A stretch of 46,158 bases of DNA from Pandoraea sp. ASV26. Lineage in GTDB: Bacteria; Pseudomonadota; Gammaproteobacteria; Burkholderiales; Burkholderiaceae. Shown here piece by piece: positions 20,700 to 28,843 of the stretch. The notes under the pieces are model-generated. The model worked only from the letters and a program-made list of their open reading frames with translations, made no database searches and was not told where the DNA came from. The position numbers and the translations under genes were made by a program. The DNA lies in assembly GCF_016428915.1 (NCBI RefSeq), contig NZ_JAELTP010000039.1, positions 1 to 46,158 on the forward strand, in the 5' to 3' direction. The number at the start of each line of letters is the position of its first letter. Positions within the stretch are counted from its first letter, which is position 1.

Positions 20700-20929
20700 G
20701 CGAATGGAGAGCAGACTTCGGGACGTTCAACAATCGGCGGGATGCTGGTTAGGCCGAGCTTGTGCGCTTGCAGCGCTTCGAACACTGACCATGTGAGGAC
20801 AACTTTGCGGTCGTGTCGTCGCGGAACATCAACTCCGAACTGGTTCTTGAACCAACGTGCCTGTGCGCTTGGCATCTTCATGCCCGTTATCTCGACGAGC
20901 GCGTCGTATGGGATGAGGTGGGAAGGCAT
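20696..20929 (-). CDS. DUF4224-like small protein
   Basis: Encodes 77 aa. ALVEITGMKMPSAQARWFKNQFG followed by a basic stretch resembles DUF4224, a small winged-helix-like family encoded beside phage integrases. It starts one base after the rep stop with AAGGGAG in front and overlaps the integrase start by 4 bp, so rep, DUF4224 and int form one translationally coupled unit. A role in integrase or excision control is an inference from position. Confidence 0.7.
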   Translation of the reverse strand: MPSHLIPYDALVEITGMKMPSAQARWFKNQFGVDVPRRHDRKVVLTWSVFEALQAHKLGLTSIPPIVERPEVCSPFA

Positions 20930-20930
20930 G

Positions 20931-21707
20931 TCAGTTCTCCCTTGTCGCTAACCACAAACACCCTTGGTCGTGGTCCCAGAACACCTGGCATCGATCCATG
21001 CTCGCGCCCCATGCCTCCGCTGCGTCGAAGGCAGCCACAATGGCCTTGACCGGATCGTCATGCAGGACGTGGGCGACCGATTGTTGTTCCGGGACTTCGA
21101 TGCCCTTACTAGACCAATAGCGCTTCTCATTGGCCTTGTGCTCCGCGAAGTCCTTCGTGATGTACTTGCTCAAGTAGGCAGCTAGCTTGTGGCGTAAACC
21201 CTTCTCACGGAACGGATTACGTACGTCGACGTTGCCGTTATCTGCGCCAACGATGGAATGCCAGATAGCTCGGAGCACCCGATAGTTTTGTCGGCCGTTC
21301 ACCGCAATGTGGATGTGCCATGCGCCCCGCTTCTGGCGTTCGGCAACTGCGACGTACGTGAAGTCGATCAGCTTTCCTAGTCGGCGACGGAGCTTGTCGA
21401 AATACTTCTTCAGGCGCTCCTTGTCCTCCATGTTTTCGCGAAAGGTCAGAGTAATCATGCGGTCCGCGCGTATAGACTTGCAGAGGAGCCGAACCTTCCT
21501 TCGTGCGCGCTTTGCGGACGACAGGCGGTTATCTTCCTTCTTCAACGATTCCCCGCGCTTTGCCTTCGGGATGGTGTGCAGCGTTTGGGCACGCATGTAA
21601 CGGTCAAATGCGGTAACACTCATCTCCGTCACTCCATCTCCGAAGTTTCGACCGCGAACCAGATATTCACGGCGGAACGGATAGTCGTCTACACTGTTCT
21701 CGAACAT
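20931..21707 (-). CDS. HUH-endonuclease replication initiator (pII-like)
   Basis: Encodes 258 aa. The three rolling-circle motifs are visible: motif 1 MITLTF (84-89), motif 2 AWHIHIAVNG with metal-ligand His131 and His133, and motif 3 AAYLSKYITKD with Tyr178 and Tyr182. It should nick the phage plus-strand origin and start rolling-circle replication, the job of gene II protein. AGGAG lies 5 bp before the ATG. Unusually for the group it lies last, next to the integrase, not ahead of the coat genes. Confidence 0.88.
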   Translation of the reverse strand: MFENSVDDYPFRREYLVRGRNFGDGVTEMSVTAFDRYMRAQTLHTIPKAKRGESLKKEDNRLSSAKRARRKVRLLCKSIRADRMITLTFRENMEDKERLKKYFDKLRRRLGKLIDFTYVAVAERQKRGAWHIHIAVNGRQNYRVLRAIWHSIVGADNGNVDVRNPFREKGLRHKLAAYLSKYITKDFAEHKANEKRYWSSKGIEVPEQQSVAHVLHDDPVKAIVAAFDAAEAWGASMDRCQVFWDHDQGCLWLATREN

Positions 21708-21737
21708 GGCAACTCCTGATTGTCGTGTTGATGTGCT

Positions 21738-21765
21738 GGCCCCGTTCGTTGCTGCGTTCGGGGCC
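21738..21765. promoter_or_regulatory. hairpin between secretin and rep genes
   Basis: Perfect 7-bp arms GGCCCCG and CGGGGCC around a 14-nt loop, in the 126-bp gap between the rep start (21707) and secretin stop (21834). A T-rich tract follows only on the + strand. It may be a terminator, an attenuator for rep, or part of the replication origin; the sequence alone does not decide. Confidence 0.45.
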
Positions 21766-21833
21766 TTCTCTTTTTCGGGGGGAGTGTTCTTGCCTTTGCG
21801 GGCGGGCCTTGCCGTGTGTTTGTACGTTAAGTG

Positions 21834-23528
21834 TTACTGATATAAATCTAGGGGCGCGCTTCGCGCGCCCCCGCCGTCCTCGACCCTGCGGGCGGCGGGG
21901 GCGGCACGGCGCGTCGCCCTCTCTGAGCTCAGCGCCACTTCATGCACAGGGCTGACGGCAAAGCGGTTTTCAGTGAAGGGATGTGCGGTTGATGTTGCGG
22001 CTTCGGCCGACGTCGGCGGTACTACCCGCTGCTCGGTCTCGCGGGGCGCGCTGAGTCGCGCGTCATCGGCCCGGACTTCGCTGTGAGGCTCGTGGGCACT
22101 CTCGGCTTCGGCATCGGCGCCGACACTCCCGACGCTAGATTCCCTCACTCGCTCGACCTGGAGAATCAACAGGATTTCCGTGCTCGATGTGGCGTCGCTA
22201 CGACTGTCTAGAAAACGCGGCAGGAAGGCCAAGCCCGTGCGGTTGTCGGTGCTTTTGTTGGTTGTCAGGCCACCCATAAGGATCACGTCGCCGTCATGCA
22301 GGCTGATTTCAGTACTGACTTCGCGTGTGTTGAGCGTTGGCGAGTTGTTCACGCCGGTTGTCGTCTTCACGAAGTCACTGATCTGCTGTGTGACGCGCAG
22401 ATCGATGATTCGGTCTTTGACAGTTGGGGACAACTCGAAGATGACGCCTGACGAGTGGTACTCGACCGACTGCACCGGCTCACCGCCACCGCGTGGATAG
22501 CTCACAGACTTGAGGATAGGCACCTTCTGGCCGACGGTGAGCCGTCCCTTAGCTCCCGAGCGAATGCGCAGGTTCGGGCTGTTGATGACCTGAAAACGGG
22601 TGTCCTTCGCCAGTGCAGAGAACACCGTGGAGAAGTCGCCCGCTTTCAATCGGATGGCGTTGCCGAACTTGTCGCCGTCGATGGCGACCTCGATCCCGAG
22701 TCCTTTCGAGAGCAGATCTAGCGCGAGTTGGAAGGCCGAGCCTCTTTCGGTGCTGTTGACTACCTCATACGCCGCCGCTCGCACGCTGACCTCGCCCGTT
22801 GGGGTGTCCAGTTGGGGCAAGAGGCGTTTGAGCGCGCCAATCTCGGCGGGCGTGCCGTGAAATACCAGCGTGTCGCCGCTTTGATCGATCAACGATGCAG
22901 CAGAACCGGGGGTGACGTTTCCGCTCATACGGGCGTCGGCCGGCGCAGCTATCGCACGGTTGACTGTGAACTGCCCGCGAAACAGCGGGCCAGCCAGCCG
23001 CGAGAGATAAGCGGTGTCTCGATACTGCGGGTGATAGACGAGCGTGTCACGGTCTGGCTCAATGGCGGCATCGACTTCTTGACGCTTGAAAACAAAGTCG
23101 ACACCGGATCGGGTCTCGACGCCAAAGCCGAGCGAGTCGAGAAACAGTGCGAGGAACGCTTTCAGGTTGCCGTGCTTCGTGTTGTAGCGAAAGGAGACTA
23201 GCCGCTGGTCTTGCAGCACTTCCGGCGCGATGACGTAAGGCGTTTTGACCGCCTCGCTGTATAGCAACGTAAGGAGTTGGGAAACACTGACAAGCTGGAA
23301 GTCGAACGCACCAGCGGACATTTTTGGTTGTCGAGATCCACGCGAGGAATTTTGCGCTTGACGTTTCTGTTCGGCCTCAAGCATCGGGTGCGACGAGTGA
23401 TCGAGCGGAGAGTACTCCTCTTGCTCACGAAAGCCGGAAAAATCGATGGGCGCCTGGACAATCTTGGGTTCGTCTGCGTGAGCACTCAACGCGACAACGC
23501 TTAACAGTGTGCACAGGGCATATTTCAT
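21834..23528 (-). CDS. phage secretin (pIV-like)
   Basis: Encodes 564 aa. A signal peptide ends near ALSAHA (about residue 18). N-domains run from about 70 to 250 and the secretin beta-domain from about 290 to 460, with VGQKVPILKSV, the region ending SPTVKDRIIDLRV, and STEISLHDGDVILMGGL, typical of type II/III secretins and pIV. It would form the outer-membrane exit pore for virions. Residues about 462-564 are a low-complexity Ala/Glu/Arg/Ser-rich extension. The ATG overlaps the zot stop by 4 bp. Many inoviruses borrow a host secretin, so an own copy suggests self-sufficiency. Confidence 0.9.
   Translation of the reverse strand: MKYALCTLLSVVALSAHADEPKIVQAPIDFSGFREQEEYSPLDHSSHPMLEAEQKRQAQNSSRGSRQPKMSAGAFDFQLVSVSQLLTLLYSEAVKTPYVIAPEVLQDQRLVSFRYNTKHGNLKAFLALFLDSLGFGVETRSGVDFVFKRQEVDAAIEPDRDTLVYHPQYRDTAYLSRLAGPLFRGQFTVNRAIAAPADARMSGNVTPGSAASLIDQSGDTLVFHGTPAEIGALKRLLPQLDTPTGEVSVRAAAYEVVNSTERGSAFQLALDLLSKGLGIEVAIDGDKFGNAIRLKAGDFSTVFSALAKDTRFQVINSPNLRIRSGAKGRLTVGQKVPILKSVSYPRGGGEPVQSVEYHSSGVIFELSPTVKDRIIDLRVTQQISDFVKTTTGVNNSPTLNTREVSTEISLHDGDVILMGGLTTNKSTDNRTGLAFLPRFLDSRSDATSSTEILLILQVERVRESSVGSVGADAEAESAHEPHSEVRADDARLSAPRETEQRVVPPTSAEAATSTAHPFTENRFAVSPVHEVALSSERATRRAAPAARRVEDGGGARSAPLDLYQ
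21851..21871 (-). terminator. GC-rich hairpin at the end of the secretin gene
   Basis: Perfect 9-bp arms GGGGCGCGC / GCGCGCCCC with a 3-nt loop, ending 17 bp before the secretin stop and followed in the direction of transcription by an AT-rich stretch. It could weaken transcription into rep-int. It lies inside coding sequence, so it may be coincidental. Confidence 0.4.
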
Positions 23529-24589
23529 TGCACGCCCCCTCTACCTGTCGGGGCAACGCCTGTCCAAAACGTGACTTTTTCACCATCGATCGTTCCGACG
23601 ATAGCTATGCCGCTGTTCTGAAACAATGATGGCGACTCGACCCGAAGTCGTCCGGTGCCGTCGGCGACGACAATATATCGACCGTCCCCGACCGTATAGT
23701 GCCCGGCCACTCGCCACCCGGCGCTGAAGGGATTTTGCGCGGGCGATGGCGCGTTCGTATAGTTGGCGGGGTCAGGCATGACCTCACCAGAACCATGCAC
23801 GGGCGTCGTTGCAGGTTTTGCCGCATTGCCGAGATCCGGATGGAAGTATCGCCAGACCACCGTTCCGCCGATGGACCAACAAGCAACCACGGCAATCGCC
23901 AAGCCCCATAACCGCTTGTTGCTAAGCAGATTCTGGCGTCGGTCAATGGCGTTCTCTTTACCGTTACCACCAGAATACGATTGGTACAGAGGGAAAACGG
24001 CTTTGCTATAGGTCTTGTTGAACGTATCGAGTCGATTCAACTTAGTAACTTTGCCACCCTCATACATCTCAACTCGATAACGCGTGTTGAAGCCCAGTTC
24101 CTTGAGCTTCTTAGTGACGAAGGTGATTTCTACGACGGCGCGCAACTGGCGGTGCAGATCACCAATCGACTGGATCATTAAAGCGACGTCGCACGCAATG
24201 CCAGTGTCCGGATGAACGTAATGACGGTGCATGCGAAAAAAGCGCATATGCTCCGGCGACAGCTTGCCGCTGGTTGACCAGAAATTCCACGCCTCGTCGA
24301 TGGCGACAAGGTCGCCGGGCTTCACGATGGATGGGGCGTCGGGCTTGGTTTCATCGGGAAAGAAACCCTCTCGCGTTACATCGTCATTCGTCACCGGGAC
24401 AATTTCGCCCAATGCGCCTTCGTCAACCTTACGAACATTGATGCAGTATTCGCGAACGAGGTCAGGCTGTATGCCGTCGATGTTGGTGACGACACGTCGC
24501 CCCGCGATCACGGCAGGCACGATGACACTACTGACCACCTCGTAACTTTTGCCGGATCCCATCAGGCCGGTGTATGCATTGATGGCCAT
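23525..24589 (-). CDS. Zot/pI-like assembly ATPase
   Basis: Encodes 354 aa from the ATG at 24589, 5 bp after the DUF2523 stop. Walker A GLMGSGKS is at 8-15 and the Walker B-like DLVAIDEAWNFW follows; VALMIQSIGDLHRQLRA is typical of the Zot domain. A single membrane helix (LWGLAIAVVACWSIGGTVVW, near 235) separates the cytoplasmic ATPase from a periplasmic tail of about 100 residues. It drives inovirus assembly and extrusion through the inner membrane. The Zot name comes from the Vibrio CTX phage; toxin activity should not be assumed. Confidence 0.93.
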   Translation of the reverse strand: MAINAYTGLMGSGKSYEVVSSVIVPAVIAGRRVVTNIDGIQPDLVREYCINVRKVDEGALGEIVPVTNDDVTREGFFPDETKPDAPSIVKPGDLVAIDEAWNFWSTSGKLSPEHMRFFRMHRHYVHPDTGIACDVALMIQSIGDLHRQLRAVVEITFVTKKLKELGFNTRYRVEMYEGGKVTKLNRLDTFNKTYSKAVFPLYQSYSGGNGKENAIDRRQNLLSNKRLWGLAIAVVACWSIGGTVVWRYFHPDLGNAAKPATTPVHGSGEVMPDPANYTNAPSPAQNPFSAGWRVAGHYTVGDGRYIVVADGTGRLRVESPSLFQNSGIAIVGTIDGEKVTFWTGVAPTGRGGVQ

Positions 24590-24593
24590 GGCG

Positions 24594-24893
24594 TCACCCG
24601 ATAATCGGCAAGCGCCGGATGATAAAGCGGGTTGCCGCCGCCCCCACGATGATGGGCATGCCGGACGGCACGGCAAACAAGTCGAGCCAGTACCACATAT
24701 CACTCGACAAGCCACCGAATGCACTGTCGAGCGCCCGCGCGTTTGGCAAGACACCGGATCGCTGGAGTACTTCGATAAAGCCTGTGGTGATAAACCAGAG
24801 CGCGAAGAATGTGCCGAATTTGACAAGCACTGAGCGCAGCAGGAATGCCAAGGCGCTGTTAAGCGCGGCAATAAGAATAGCGAATAGCGGCAT
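24594..24893 (-). CDS. DUF2523 minor coat protein (pVI-like)
   Basis: Encodes 99 aa with three hydrophobic segments and the C-terminal signature TRFIIRRLPIIG, characteristic of the DUF2523 family that sits between the adsorption protein and Zot in inoviruses. It probably caps the virion end together with the pIII-like protein. The start MPLFAILIAAL follows the stop of the upstream gene by 7 bp. Confidence 0.85.
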   Translation of the reverse strand: MPLFAILIAALNSALAFLLRSVLVKFGTFFALWFITTGFIEVLQRSGVLPNARALDSAFGGLSSDMWYWLDLFAVPSGMPIIVGAAATRFIIRRLPIIG

Positions 24894-24900
24894 GGCGACC

Positions 24901-26637
24901 TCACGCAGACAACACGAGGAACAAGGCAGCGAGAACGAAGGCAGCAAGCATCACGCGGTGAATTGGAACCCGCTGCTCTTCCGCGAGTTTGCACATCGAG
25001 TCCATTCGGATTTCGCGTTGAAACATCGTGACGCTCGGGCGCGGACAGCTACCGGCATGCGCTGGCACCGTCCATTTTCTAAAATCGGACAGCAACCCGA
25101 GAATGGGGGACAAGATCATTTCTGCGGTCGGCACGGATTCGAGGGACGGAGCGCTAACATCGGGCGCTTGTCCGAGATTGATCTCGACCGGGTTTGTCAC
25201 GTAGACGCGGGGCGTGTTGACCACGTTGACGTCTTTTGACGCGGGATCAGGGGGTCGCTCGCGATCCGGATCAATGGGCCTTTCTCGGTCACGTGGATCG
25301 CGACGATTTTCCGGCCACACGCGATTGGGGGCGACTGAGACGTGTATGGGCACCACACGTTCATAGTCGTCCATCGGGCGCGAGAAGACATCCACAACAC
25401 GCGGTATGACCTGACGCCCCCTTTCATCGGTCAAAGTCTTGACGTCTTGAGGCGAAATTGGTGACGTCACGCTTCGAGGGACGCCAAGATAACCTTTCCG
25501 CTGACTCGCTTTGGACGTGAGGGCGTTGGCGACGTCAGCCACGAACTTTGGGCTTAGCTCGAGACGCTTCTCTTCGTCGGATAGACCGTCGAAGGCCTCG
25601 TCCAGTGAGTGATAAACCCGTCGCTCTTCCTTGGGGCCAGTGTTTCGACCCAACGCGCCACGCGAGACTGAAGGCAATGAGATCGAGACGCCGCCATCAG
25701 ACGAATCTTTCCACGTGCATTCCTCGCGGATGTATTGGCTCGTACACAGGGGGTTACTTAGAACGTCTGGCGCCTCCTGCATTTCCTTGCTGCACCTGGG
25801 GTTGCTGAAATCCCGACGTGTTTCAACAACCTCCTTGCAACTCTCATACTCGTAGGCCGCCCGCGCGTAGAAGGATTGATATCGAGACTCATCTTTGTTG
25901 GCGTCAGGGACATCGACTCGCACATTTCGCGCTTTGACGTCTTTTTGTTTGAGAGCGGCTTGCGCGTAAGCCCGCAAGTGACCGACAACGTCATTCCAGC
26001 TTTTGGCGTACGCCTTGATGTATGACGATTCGAGTTCGAACCATCCGCGATACAAAGCGTCAGGGCGGGGGCCTGCGCCCCATGACTCCTTCGGAAAGAG
26101 CGAGCATTCCGCACCCGCTCGACATCCCTTCTCCTGATATACCGGCGCACCAGCGGCAGCTACAGCCGCCCACGGGGTCGCATTTGCTGAGACGGTCGCG
26201 CCGGGATACGTTGGCACGATGACTTTTTCCGCCGGCACAACCCATTTGTGTTTGACCTCGATCTCTCCGGCCGCAGTCGAACTGATCGTGACGTCTTTTT
26301 CGCCGATCTTTGCTGCGGCAATTTCACCGAGTTGTGCGCCAAGCAACATGGATGCGAGCCCGAACCATGTTGGAGCGCCTGCGGCCATCAACATTCTCTC
26401 GCCTAAGGTCGCTTGTGCATGCTCAGTCGCGACCAAGCTCATGGCTTCCTGCGTAGCCTCAACTCGCGGATCAGACGGTGGGATGCCGTCACGTTGCGCG
26501 GATTTCTGGGCCACCAGCGCGACGACCTGATTGATAACCAGTGTTGTGAAAGCGCGAGCTAGCGGATTAGCACTCACATCAGATGCCGCGTTGATCGTGA
26601 AGGCGAACCCGAGCGCCACGAGTAGCAGCTTCTTCAT
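24901..26637 (-). CDS. TspB/pIII-like adsorption protein
   Basis: Encodes 578 aa. A signal peptide (MKKLLLVALGFAFTINAASD, about 23 residues) precedes a large exported region. A Pro/Asp/Arg-rich linker lies near 445-475 and a Cys-containing segment (AGSCPRPSV, MDSMCKLAEE) leads to a C-terminal membrane helix ending the protein. This layout and position match the pIII/TspB-type tip proteins that bind the host pilus or TolA. The N-terminal receptor region resembles nothing I recognise, as expected for a host-range determinant. The start overlaps the stop of a 29-aa gene by one base. Confidence 0.75.
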   Translation of the reverse strand: MKKLLLVALGFAFTINAASDVSANPLARAFTTLVINQVVALVAQKSAQRDGIPPSDPRVEATQEAMSLVATEHAQATLGERMLMAAGAPTWFGLASMLLGAQLGEIAAAKIGEKDVTISSTAAGEIEVKHKWVVPAEKVIVPTYPGATVSANATPWAAVAAAGAPVYQEKGCRAGAECSLFPKESWGAGPRPDALYRGWFELESSYIKAYAKSWNDVVGHLRAYAQAALKQKDVKARNVRVDVPDANKDESRYQSFYARAAYEYESCKEVVETRRDFSNPRCSKEMQEAPDVLSNPLCTSQYIREECTWKDSSDGGVSISLPSVSRGALGRNTGPKEERRVYHSLDEAFDGLSDEEKRLELSPKFVADVANALTSKASQRKGYLGVPRSVTSPISPQDVKTLTDERGRQVIPRVVDVFSRPMDDYERVVPIHVSVAPNRVWPENRRDPRDRERPIDPDRERPPDPASKDVNVVNTPRVYVTNPVEINLGQAPDVSAPSLESVPTAEMILSPILGLLSDFRKWTVPAHAGSCPRPSVTMFQREIRMDSMCKLAEEQRVPIHRVMLAAFVLAALFLVLSA

Positions 26638-26726
26638 CACATGCTCCGCAAGCCTTGAACGACCGCCCATCCGCAGGCGATACCCCACGCGAAAAACATC
26701 AGGTTCCAAAGTTCTTGTGCGGGCAT
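26637..26726 (-). CDS. 29-aa membrane protein (pVII/pIX-like)
   Basis: A very short ORF, start ATG at 26726, encoding a hydrophobic peptide that begins MPAQELWNLMFFAWG and ends GLRSM. AAGGA lies 6 bp before the ATG, and the stop overlaps the next gene start as TGATG. Length and character match the 30-35-aa minor tip proteins pVII and pIX of Ff phages. No homology claim is made; support is the RBS, coupling, hydrophobic profile and position. Confidence 0.6.
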   Translation of the reverse strand: MPAQELWNLMFFAWGIACGWAVVQGLRSM

Positions 26727-26802
26727 TGGGAGTCCTTGGCTTGGCGGATGGGCCGGGGATTACGAAAGGGTGGTGTCTTGAATCGATAACTGATGGGCGT
26801 CT

Positions 26803-27003
26803 TCAGGTACACCCTTGTGATCCGGGGCCACCGGACGGTGGTTTGTCTTTCCCCGAACGTCGCTCTTGCCAGAAGCGGAAGATTGCTTCAATGGCGTTCG
26901 CCAATGCATGCGCGACAAAAACTCCTGTGAACGCGACAAAGAAGGCGAAACTCTTTGCATGCAAGATCAGCGCTTGGAATTGCTCAGTCACTATTTCACC
27001 CAT
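26803..27003 (-). CDS. small single-helix membrane protein
   Basis: Encodes 66 aa from MGEIVTEQFQALILHAK, with GGAGG 6 bp before the ATG. One membrane helix (about 17-37, FAFFVAFTGVFVAHALANAIE) is followed by a basic and Gly/Pro-rich tail. Position between the coat and tip genes suggests a minor coat protein. Family not recognised. Confidence 0.65.
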   Translation of the reverse strand: MGEIVTEQFQALILHAKSFAFFVAFTGVFVAHALANAIEAIFRFWQERRSGKDKPPSGGPGSQGCT

Positions 27004-27045
27004 AGGAAACCTCCGTGAACCTGCATGATGGGATGACACTCATTC

Positions 27046-27267
27046 TTGACGGCAGTCCTACGAGACGAGCGGCTAGCGAGGTCCGTTGGCGATCTCGCCA
27101 GCTGCCTTATCGGGTGGCGCTATCGTCCTGACAGCTTGCTTCTTCTGATAGCTGCCGCTGTGTTTGGGTTGATCTGCATTGCCTTTGCGTCACAGACGAA
27201 GACGAGTGGTGCTGAGCTTGCTGCCGGGAAGCGTCCGGATCGCCTCCCGCCGCTGCTTTATCAGTGA
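27046..27267 (+). CDS. possible small membrane protein, opposite strand
   Basis: A 73-codon frame with a TTG start on the strand opposite the coat genes, in a 257-bp gap where no leftward gene is visible. It has one convincing hydrophobic helix (DSLLLLIAAAVFGLICIAFA). No good ribosome site or promoter is seen and it ends inside the pVIII stop region. It may be a chance frame. Confidence 0.25.
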   Translation: MTAVLRDERLARSVGDLASCLIGWRYRPDSLLLLIAAAVFGLICIAFASQTKTSGAELAAGKRPDRLPPLLYQ

Positions 27268-27518
27268 CCGCGAATCAGTCGCATAACGAGACCGATACCC
27301 TTCATCGTCACGTACACACCGGCAAACAGCGAACCGACACCCATCAGCGCGGCAATGATGTCCCCGAGGCTGATCGCCTTCGTAATCTGCGAAAAGTCGG
27401 ACCCGACCGCCTGCCCCTCACCGGCGGCTCGCGCATACATCGGGGCTGCACTCAGCACGGCGACGCTCACGACCGCGCCCGCGTGCTTCACTTTCTGCAG
27501 CATGTTTTTCAGCTTCAT
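27261..27518 (-). CDS. major coat protein, pVIII-like
   Basis: Encodes 85 aa. A signal peptide ends at ARA (about residue 31), leaving a ~54-aa mature protein with an amphipathic N-terminus (AGEGQAVGSDFSQITKA), a membrane helix (IIAALMGVGSLFAGVYVTMKGIGLV) and a basic C-terminus (RLIRGH). This is the plan of Ff pVIII, which sits in the inner membrane before coating the ssDNA. AAGGAG lies 5 bp before the ATG. Confidence 0.8.
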   Translation of the reverse strand: MKLKNMLQKVKHAGAVVSVAVLSAAPMYARAAGEGQAVGSDFSQITKAISLGDIIAALMGVGSLFAGVYVTMKGIGLVMRLIRGH

Positions 27519-27565
27519 AGTGACTCCTTCACTGGTAATTGCCGGAGTGCGTCCGGCGCGCTGGC

Positions 27566-27835
27566 TTATCCCCGGCGTATGAAGCCGAGAATTGCGCCTA
27601 CATGTGCACTCACGACGTACAGTCCGACGACCATCGTGAATGCCAATGTCCAGAAGCCCGCCATTTGTTGAATGTCGAGCGGTGTTCCACTTGTGGGGGA
27701 AGACGAGGGCAGAGCGGCCGTCACTGCGAATAGCTGGCCGTTCTCTGGCGGGCGCAGTTGGCGGTCGGTCGGCGTTAATACCGTCGCACTGCGAGCAGGT
27801 GCGCAGCTCAGTACGCGAATAGCCTGCTCAGTCAC
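27566..27835 (-). CDS. small membrane protein of the coat cluster
   Basis: Encodes 89 aa with a GTG start overlapping the upstream stop (GTGA) and GAGAGG in front. The N-terminal 55 residues are polar (Thr/Pro/Ser-rich) and the C-terminus is one membrane helix ending GAILGFIRRG. It lies directly before pVIII. It could be a second coat-type or assembly protein; family not recognised. Confidence 0.6.
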   Translation of the reverse strand: MTEQAIRVLSCAPARSATVLTPTDRQLRPPENGQLFAVTAALPSSSPTSGTPLDIQQMAGFWTLAFTMVVGLYVVSAHVGAILGFIRRG

Positions 27836-28179
27836 GCTTCGCCTCTCGACAGCTTGGCGTCAATGGCGGCGTTGTGCGCTTCGAAAATCCGCACAGCTTC
27901 ACCAAAGTACGTTGTGACGATTTCCATTCCTCGTGCGTCTCGGATGCAGCCAACATCGTCCTGCTGCTCCAGCGTCCACGCCTCGCCGACCTCCGCGGCA
28001 GACATGAGGGCAGAGAGTTGTCTCGCCACAATGACGCGCACCACGTCTGCAACTTTGGCGGCGTCTTCGGCATCAATCTCGATATCGCCGTAGCTCGTCG
28101 CAATCGTGAAGCCACGCTCCATAGCAGGAACTTGCTTTGCGAGCGCGTAGCTAAGGGCGTTGAAGCGGAACTCATTCAT
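27832..28179 (-). CDS. hypothetical phage protein
   Basis: Encodes 115 aa from MNEFRFNALSYALAKQ, with AGGGATG before the ATG. It is an acidic, mostly helical protein (IDAEDAAKVADVVRVIVARQL) with no membrane segment. Translationally coupled to the next gene. Function unknown; position between replication and coat genes suggests an early regulator. Confidence 0.6.
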   Translation of the reverse strand: MNEFRFNALSYALAKQVPAMERGFTIATSYGDIEIDAEDAAKVADVVRVIVARQLSALMSAAEVGEAWTLEQQDDVGCIRDARGMEIVTTYFGEAVRIFEAHNAAIDAKLSRGEA

Positions 28180-28183
28180 GTTT

Positions 28184-28441
28184 TCATCCCTGTTTGATGT
28201 TGCGAAGGATCTGCCAGGCGAATTTTGAGCAGGCCGGTTGCGGTAACTCGTGCGCTTCATAGGCGAGGTCGAGTGCACCGGCGAGAACCTGCACGGTTTC
28301 GTAAAGCAGCGCAGCGGCTTCGAGCATGCGGCCGAAGCGTTCGGTGTCCTCCACGCGAATGCCGCCAATGCGGGCGATGCACATGCACGTTCCGTCGGTG
28401 GCAGTCACGGTGCGGTTGATAAGGTCAATGGGGGCTGTCAT
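28184..28441 (-). CDS. hypothetical phage protein
   Basis: Encodes 85 aa from MTAPIDLINRTVTATD. The longer frame back to 28768 overlaps the upstream gene and is Ser/Arg/Cys-rich shadow, so the inner ATG is chosen. The protein has a central helical part (GRMLEAAALLYETVQVLAGALDLAYEA) and a Cys-containing C-terminus. It lies 4 bp before the next gene. Function unknown. Confidence 0.5.
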   Translation of the reverse strand: MTAPIDLINRTVTATDGTCMCIARIGGIRVEDTERFGRMLEAAALLYETVQVLAGALDLAYEAHELPQPACSKFAWQILRNIKQG

Positions 28442-28466
28442 ATCGGGACCTATACGGTTGCGGCGG

Positions 28467-28763
28467 TCATTGACGCTTGAGCGACTGGCGCATGGCCGAG
28501 CGCATGCACGCCGGGAGCAGGTGACCGTCGTAATCCATGATTCGGGCGATGAGCGCGCGCATGGTCTTGCACACGTGCTGGACGCCGTCAGGGCGCGTCC
28601 AGATGAAGCCCTTGCCGGCCTTGATGAGGCGACGCAGAGGCAGCTTGAGGCGCAGTTGACGCCACGCACAGAAGGGGATCGGGAGAGGGCGCGGCGCACG
28701 CCGCTGTTTGATTCGAGCGGGACAGAAGCCGCCGAATAGGTCGAGAGACAGTTGGTGAAACAT
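28467..28763 (-). CDS. hypothetical basic phage protein
   Basis: Encodes 98 aa from MFHQLSLDLFGGF (a GTG at 28784 would add seven residues). It is rich in Arg/Lys (RIKQRRAPRPLP, LKLPLRRLIKAGKGF), so nucleic-acid binding is possible. No strong ribosome site. Follows the ssDNA-binding gene in the replication part of the operon. Family not recognised. Confidence 0.5.
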   Translation of the reverse strand: MFHQLSLDLFGGFCPARIKQRRAPRPLPIPFCAWRQLRLKLPLRRLIKAGKGFIWTRPDGVQHVCKTMRALIARIMDYDGHLLPACMRSAMRQSLKRQ

Positions 28764-28843
28764 CGCAACCCCCAATCCCATCACGGCCGGTCAGCGGTGA
28801 CGGTGCAAAGAATCTGGCGGGGGGCCGGATTTAACTACAGGTG

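Noticed and set aside
23525-24589. Zot as a toxin or virulence factor
   Set aside because: The full ATPase and membrane layout and its place in the coat operon show an assembly protein; the toxin name is historical.
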